From Gammaproteobacteria bacterium (lineage in GTDB: Bacteria; Pseudomonadota; Gammaproteobacteria; S012-40), in NCBI GenBank assembly GCA_029857925.1, contig JAOUGF010000082.1, forward strand, positions 1 to 7,933: a stretch of 7,933 nucleotides of DNA. The letters are read 5' to 3'. The stretch's first letter is position 1, and every line of letters starts with the position of its first letter. Below, piece by piece: positions 6,336 to 7,933 of this stretch. The translations under genes were made by a program, and so were the position numbers. The notes below the pieces were generated by a model that was not told where the DNA came from, searched no databases, and worked only from the letters and a program-made list of their open reading frames with translations.

Positions 6336-7724
6336 ATGGACCAAACTTTGGTGTTCGACGTTGACCTTATCCGCCGCTACGATAAATCGGGGCCGCGCTA
6401 TACCTCTTACCCTACGGCGGTACAGTTTCACAGCGGGTTTGCCGCTGCAGAATACCGTGCACAGGCTGAACGCTCCACGCGTGAGCGTCCGCAAGGTCCA
6501 TTATCGTTGTATTTCCACATCCCCTTTTGTGACACTGTATGTTTTTACTGTGGCTGCAATAAGATCGTCACTAAAAATCGTGCGCGCACCTTGCCATATT
6601 TAGAGCATTTATGCAAAGAGATCGCGCTGCAAGGCGCGCTTTATGGCCGTGAACGTCCCGTTACCCAACTGCATTGGGGGGGGGGCACACCTACGTTTTT
6701 AAATCAAGAACAGATGCGTGGCTTGATGGCGGCGACGCGCACCCATTTTAAACTGCTGGATAATGATGAAGGCGAATATTCCATCGAGATCGACCCGCGA
6801 GAGGCCGAGCCATCCACGATCGCGTTATTGCGCGAATTAGGGTTTAATCGGTTGAGCATGGGCGTACAAGACTTCGATCCGAAAGTACAGCAGGCGGTGA
6901 ATCGCATCCAAAGTGAAGAACAGACCTTTTTGATTTTGAATGCCGCGCGTGAGCAGGGTTTTAAATCCATCAGCTTGGATTTGATCTATGGCCTACCGCA
7001 TCAATCGGTACAGAGTTTTGCGCAAACCTTGGAAAAGGTCATTGCCGCGGGGCCGGATCGGTTGTCTGTGTTCAACTATGCGCACATGCCTGAGTTGTTT
7101 AAAACGCAGCGTCAAATCAATGCGGAAGATTTACCAAGTGCGGCAGAAAAATTAGCGATTTTGCAGTATACAATTGAGCGGTTAAATAGGGCAGGGTATG
7201 TGTATATCGGTATGGATCATTTTGCCAAACCGCATGATGAACTCGCAGTAGCGCAACGCGAAGGTACGCTTTATCGAAACTTTCAAGGCTATTCCACGCA
7301 CGCGGAATGCGATCTGGTCGGTCTGGGTGTGACCTCCATCGGCATGGTGGGTGATTGCTATGCGCAAAATTCGCGCGAGATAGACGACTATTACGCGCGT
7401 CTAGATCAAGGGCAATTGCCTATACTGCGAGGTGTAGAACTTTCTGCGGATGATAAATTGCGGCGCGAGGTGATTACGCAATTGATTTGTCATTTTGAAT
7501 TGAATTATGCGAAGATAAACGCCCAATTTGGCATCGCGTTTAATGATTATTTTGCCGCAGAACGCGAAGAGTTACGAATCCTAGAAACAGACGGTTTGAT
7601 TCGCCTGGATGAGCGGGGGATTTATGTCCTGCCGGCAGGCCGGTTGTTGATACGTAACGTATGTATGGTGTTCGATCGCTATTTGCGCGAACAAAAAGGG
7701 CAACGTTTTTCAAAGGTGATTTAA
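6336..7724 (+). CDS. hemN: Oxygen-independent coproporphyrinogen III dehydrogenase HemN
   Basis: HemN is a cytoplasmic radical-SAM enzyme that decarboxylates coproporphyrinogen III to protoporphyrinogen IX without oxygen in heme biosynthesis. This 462-residue protein aligns along its length with E. coli HemN. It has S-G-P-R-Y-T-S-Y-P-T-A near the N-terminus and the [4Fe-4S] motif C-D-T-V-C-F-Y-C-G-C (C65, C69, C72, plus the HemN-typical C74). The glycine-rich H-W-G-G-G-T-P-T SAM motif follows, then E-I-D-P-R-E, R-L-S-M-G-V-Q-D-F, D-L-I-Y-G-L-P, and the C-terminal G-R-L-L-I-R-N-V-C-M-x-F-D. The length and the C-terminal domain distinguish it from HemW. Start 6336 fits the family and has GGTG 9 nt upstream; an in-frame ATG at 6321 would add five residues. 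The glycine motif is encoded by a run of ten G (6676-6685). aroC follows after 5 bp. Confidence 0.95.
   Translation: MDQTLVFDVDLIRRYDKSGPRYTSYPTAVQFHSGFAAAEYRAQAERSTRERPQGPLSLYFHIPFCDTVCFYCGCNKIVTKNRARTLPYLEHLCKEIALQGALYGRERPVTQLHWGGGTPTFLNQEQMRGLMAATRTHFKLLDNDEGEYSIEIDPREAEPSTIALLRELGFNRLSMGVQDFDPKVQQAVNRIQSEEQTFLILNAAREQGFKSISLDLIYGLPHQSVQSFAQTLEKVIAAGPDRLSVFNYAHMPELFKTQRQINAEDLPSAAEKLAILQYTIERLNRAGYVYIGMDHFAKPHDELAVAQREGTLYRNFQGYSTHAECDLVGLGVTSIGMVGDCYAQNSREIDDYYARLDQGQLPILRGVELSADDKLRREVITQLICHFELNYAKINAQFGIAFNDYFAAEREELRILETDGLIRLDERGIYVLPAGRLLIRNVCMVFDRYLREQKGQRFSKVI
6676..6685 (+). repeat. Ten-G homopolymer inside hemN
   Basis: Ten consecutive G encode the end of Trp and three Gly of the H-W-G-G-G-T motif (TGG GGG GGG GGC). 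Loss of one G would bring a TAA into frame at 6700-6702, and gain of one G would bring a TAA into frame at 6749-6751. Either change would truncate HemN to roughly a quarter to a third of its length. The frame is intact as given. Confidence 0.9.
7712..7719 (+). promoter_or_regulatory. Ribosome-binding site of aroC
   Basis: AAAGGTGA lies within the last codons of hemN, 10 nt before the aroC ATG. It is a good match to the anti-Shine-Dalgarno and supports the aroC start and hemN-aroC co-translation. Confidence 0.65.
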
Positions 7725-7729
7725 TCTCT

Positions 7730-7933
7730 ATGTCCGGCAATTCGTTTGGCAAGTTATTTACTGTCACCAGCTTTGGCGAAAGTCATGGACCCGCGTTGGG
7801 CGCGATCGTCGATGGATGTCCGCCGGGGCTGGAGTTATCTGAAGCGGATTTGCAGCACGATTTAGATCGACGCAAACCCGGTACTTCGCGCTATACCACA
7901 CAACGTCGTGAGCCGGATGCCGTACGCATACTA
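7730..7933 (+). CDS. aroC: Chorismate synthase AroC, 5' part (runs off right edge)
   Basis: Chorismate synthase converts 5-enolpyruvylshikimate-3-phosphate to chorismate using reduced FMN, the last step of the shikimate pathway. The 68 codons present read M-S-G-N-S-F-G-K-L-F, then the family signature F-G-E-S-H-G-P-A-L-G-A-I-V-D-G-C-P-P-G-L (about 15-34), then D-L-D-R-R-K-P-G-T-S-R and Q-R-R-E-P-D. The signature includes the conserved H19 (G-E-S-H-G) associated with the active site. The sequence is cut by the window end without a stop. The gap to hemN is only 5 bp, which suggests one transcript, although the two pathways are unrelated. Confidence 0.96.
   Translation, partial: MSGNSFGKLFTVTSFGESHGPALGAIVDGCPPGLELSEADLQHDLDRRKPGTSRYTTQRREPDAVRIL

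Noticed and set aside
6173..6364. A 63-codon plus-strand reading frame running into the hemN start
   Set aside because: It overlaps hemN out of frame, crosses the promoter and C-rich tract, has a low-complexity Pro run and no recognisable family or good ribosome-binding site.
1..7933. Mobile element, CRISPR array or phage signature
   Set aside because: No transposase, integrase, direct-repeat array or long terminal repeats seen; all recognised genes are typical chromosomal genes of one compositional type.

Overview
The window looks like an ordinary chromosomal segment from a proteobacterium of moderate GC content. It is most probably gammaproteobacterial: the HemN reads almost colinearly with the E. 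coli enzyme, the chorismate synthase has the typical proteobacterial N-terminus, and the hpnCDE squalene genes are of the hopanoid-producer type. I see no mobile element, CRISPR array, tRNA or rRNA.

Layout. (1) At the left edge, the 3' end of a plus-strand gene encodes a LysM domain followed by TPR-like helices (to 692). (2) Converging on it is a long minus-strand block, given here in transcription order: a small MAPEG-family membrane protein (5816-5418), rmuC (5215-3926), hpnC (3936-3031), hpnD (2889-2011) and hpnE (2014-713). rmuC/hpnC overlap by 11 bp and hpnD/hpnE by 4 bp. The gaps MAPEG-rmuC (202 bp) and hpnC-hpnD (141 bp) each contain a plausible sigma-70 promoter, so the block may be several nested transcription units. 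(3) A 504-bp divergent intergenic region (5817-6320) holds a strong extended -10 facing MAPEG, a perfect TATAAT facing hemN, a cytosine-rich tract and operator-like inverted repeats. (4) On the plus strand, hemN (oxygen-independent coproporphyrinogen III dehydrogenase) is followed after 5 bp by the start of aroC (chorismate synthase), which runs off the right edge.

How the genes work together. HpnC, HpnD and HpnE are the three-enzyme bacterial route from farnesyl diphosphate to squalene: FPP to presqualene diphosphate (HpnD), to hydroxysqualene (HpnC), to squalene (HpnE). Squalene would normally feed a squalene-hopene cyclase for hopanoids, but no cyclase lies in this window. HemN and AroC are housekeeping enzymes of heme and aromatic amino-acid biosynthesis that appear to be co-transcribed.

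I did not find a clearly new biological system. The points most worth checking are a ten-G homopolymer inside the hemN coding sequence, paired with a C-rich tract in its promoter (slippage or phase variation, or simply sequencing-error risk), the overlap of rmuC with a squalene pathway gene, the nested inverted repeat at the convergent gene ends, and the structured divergent intergenic region.
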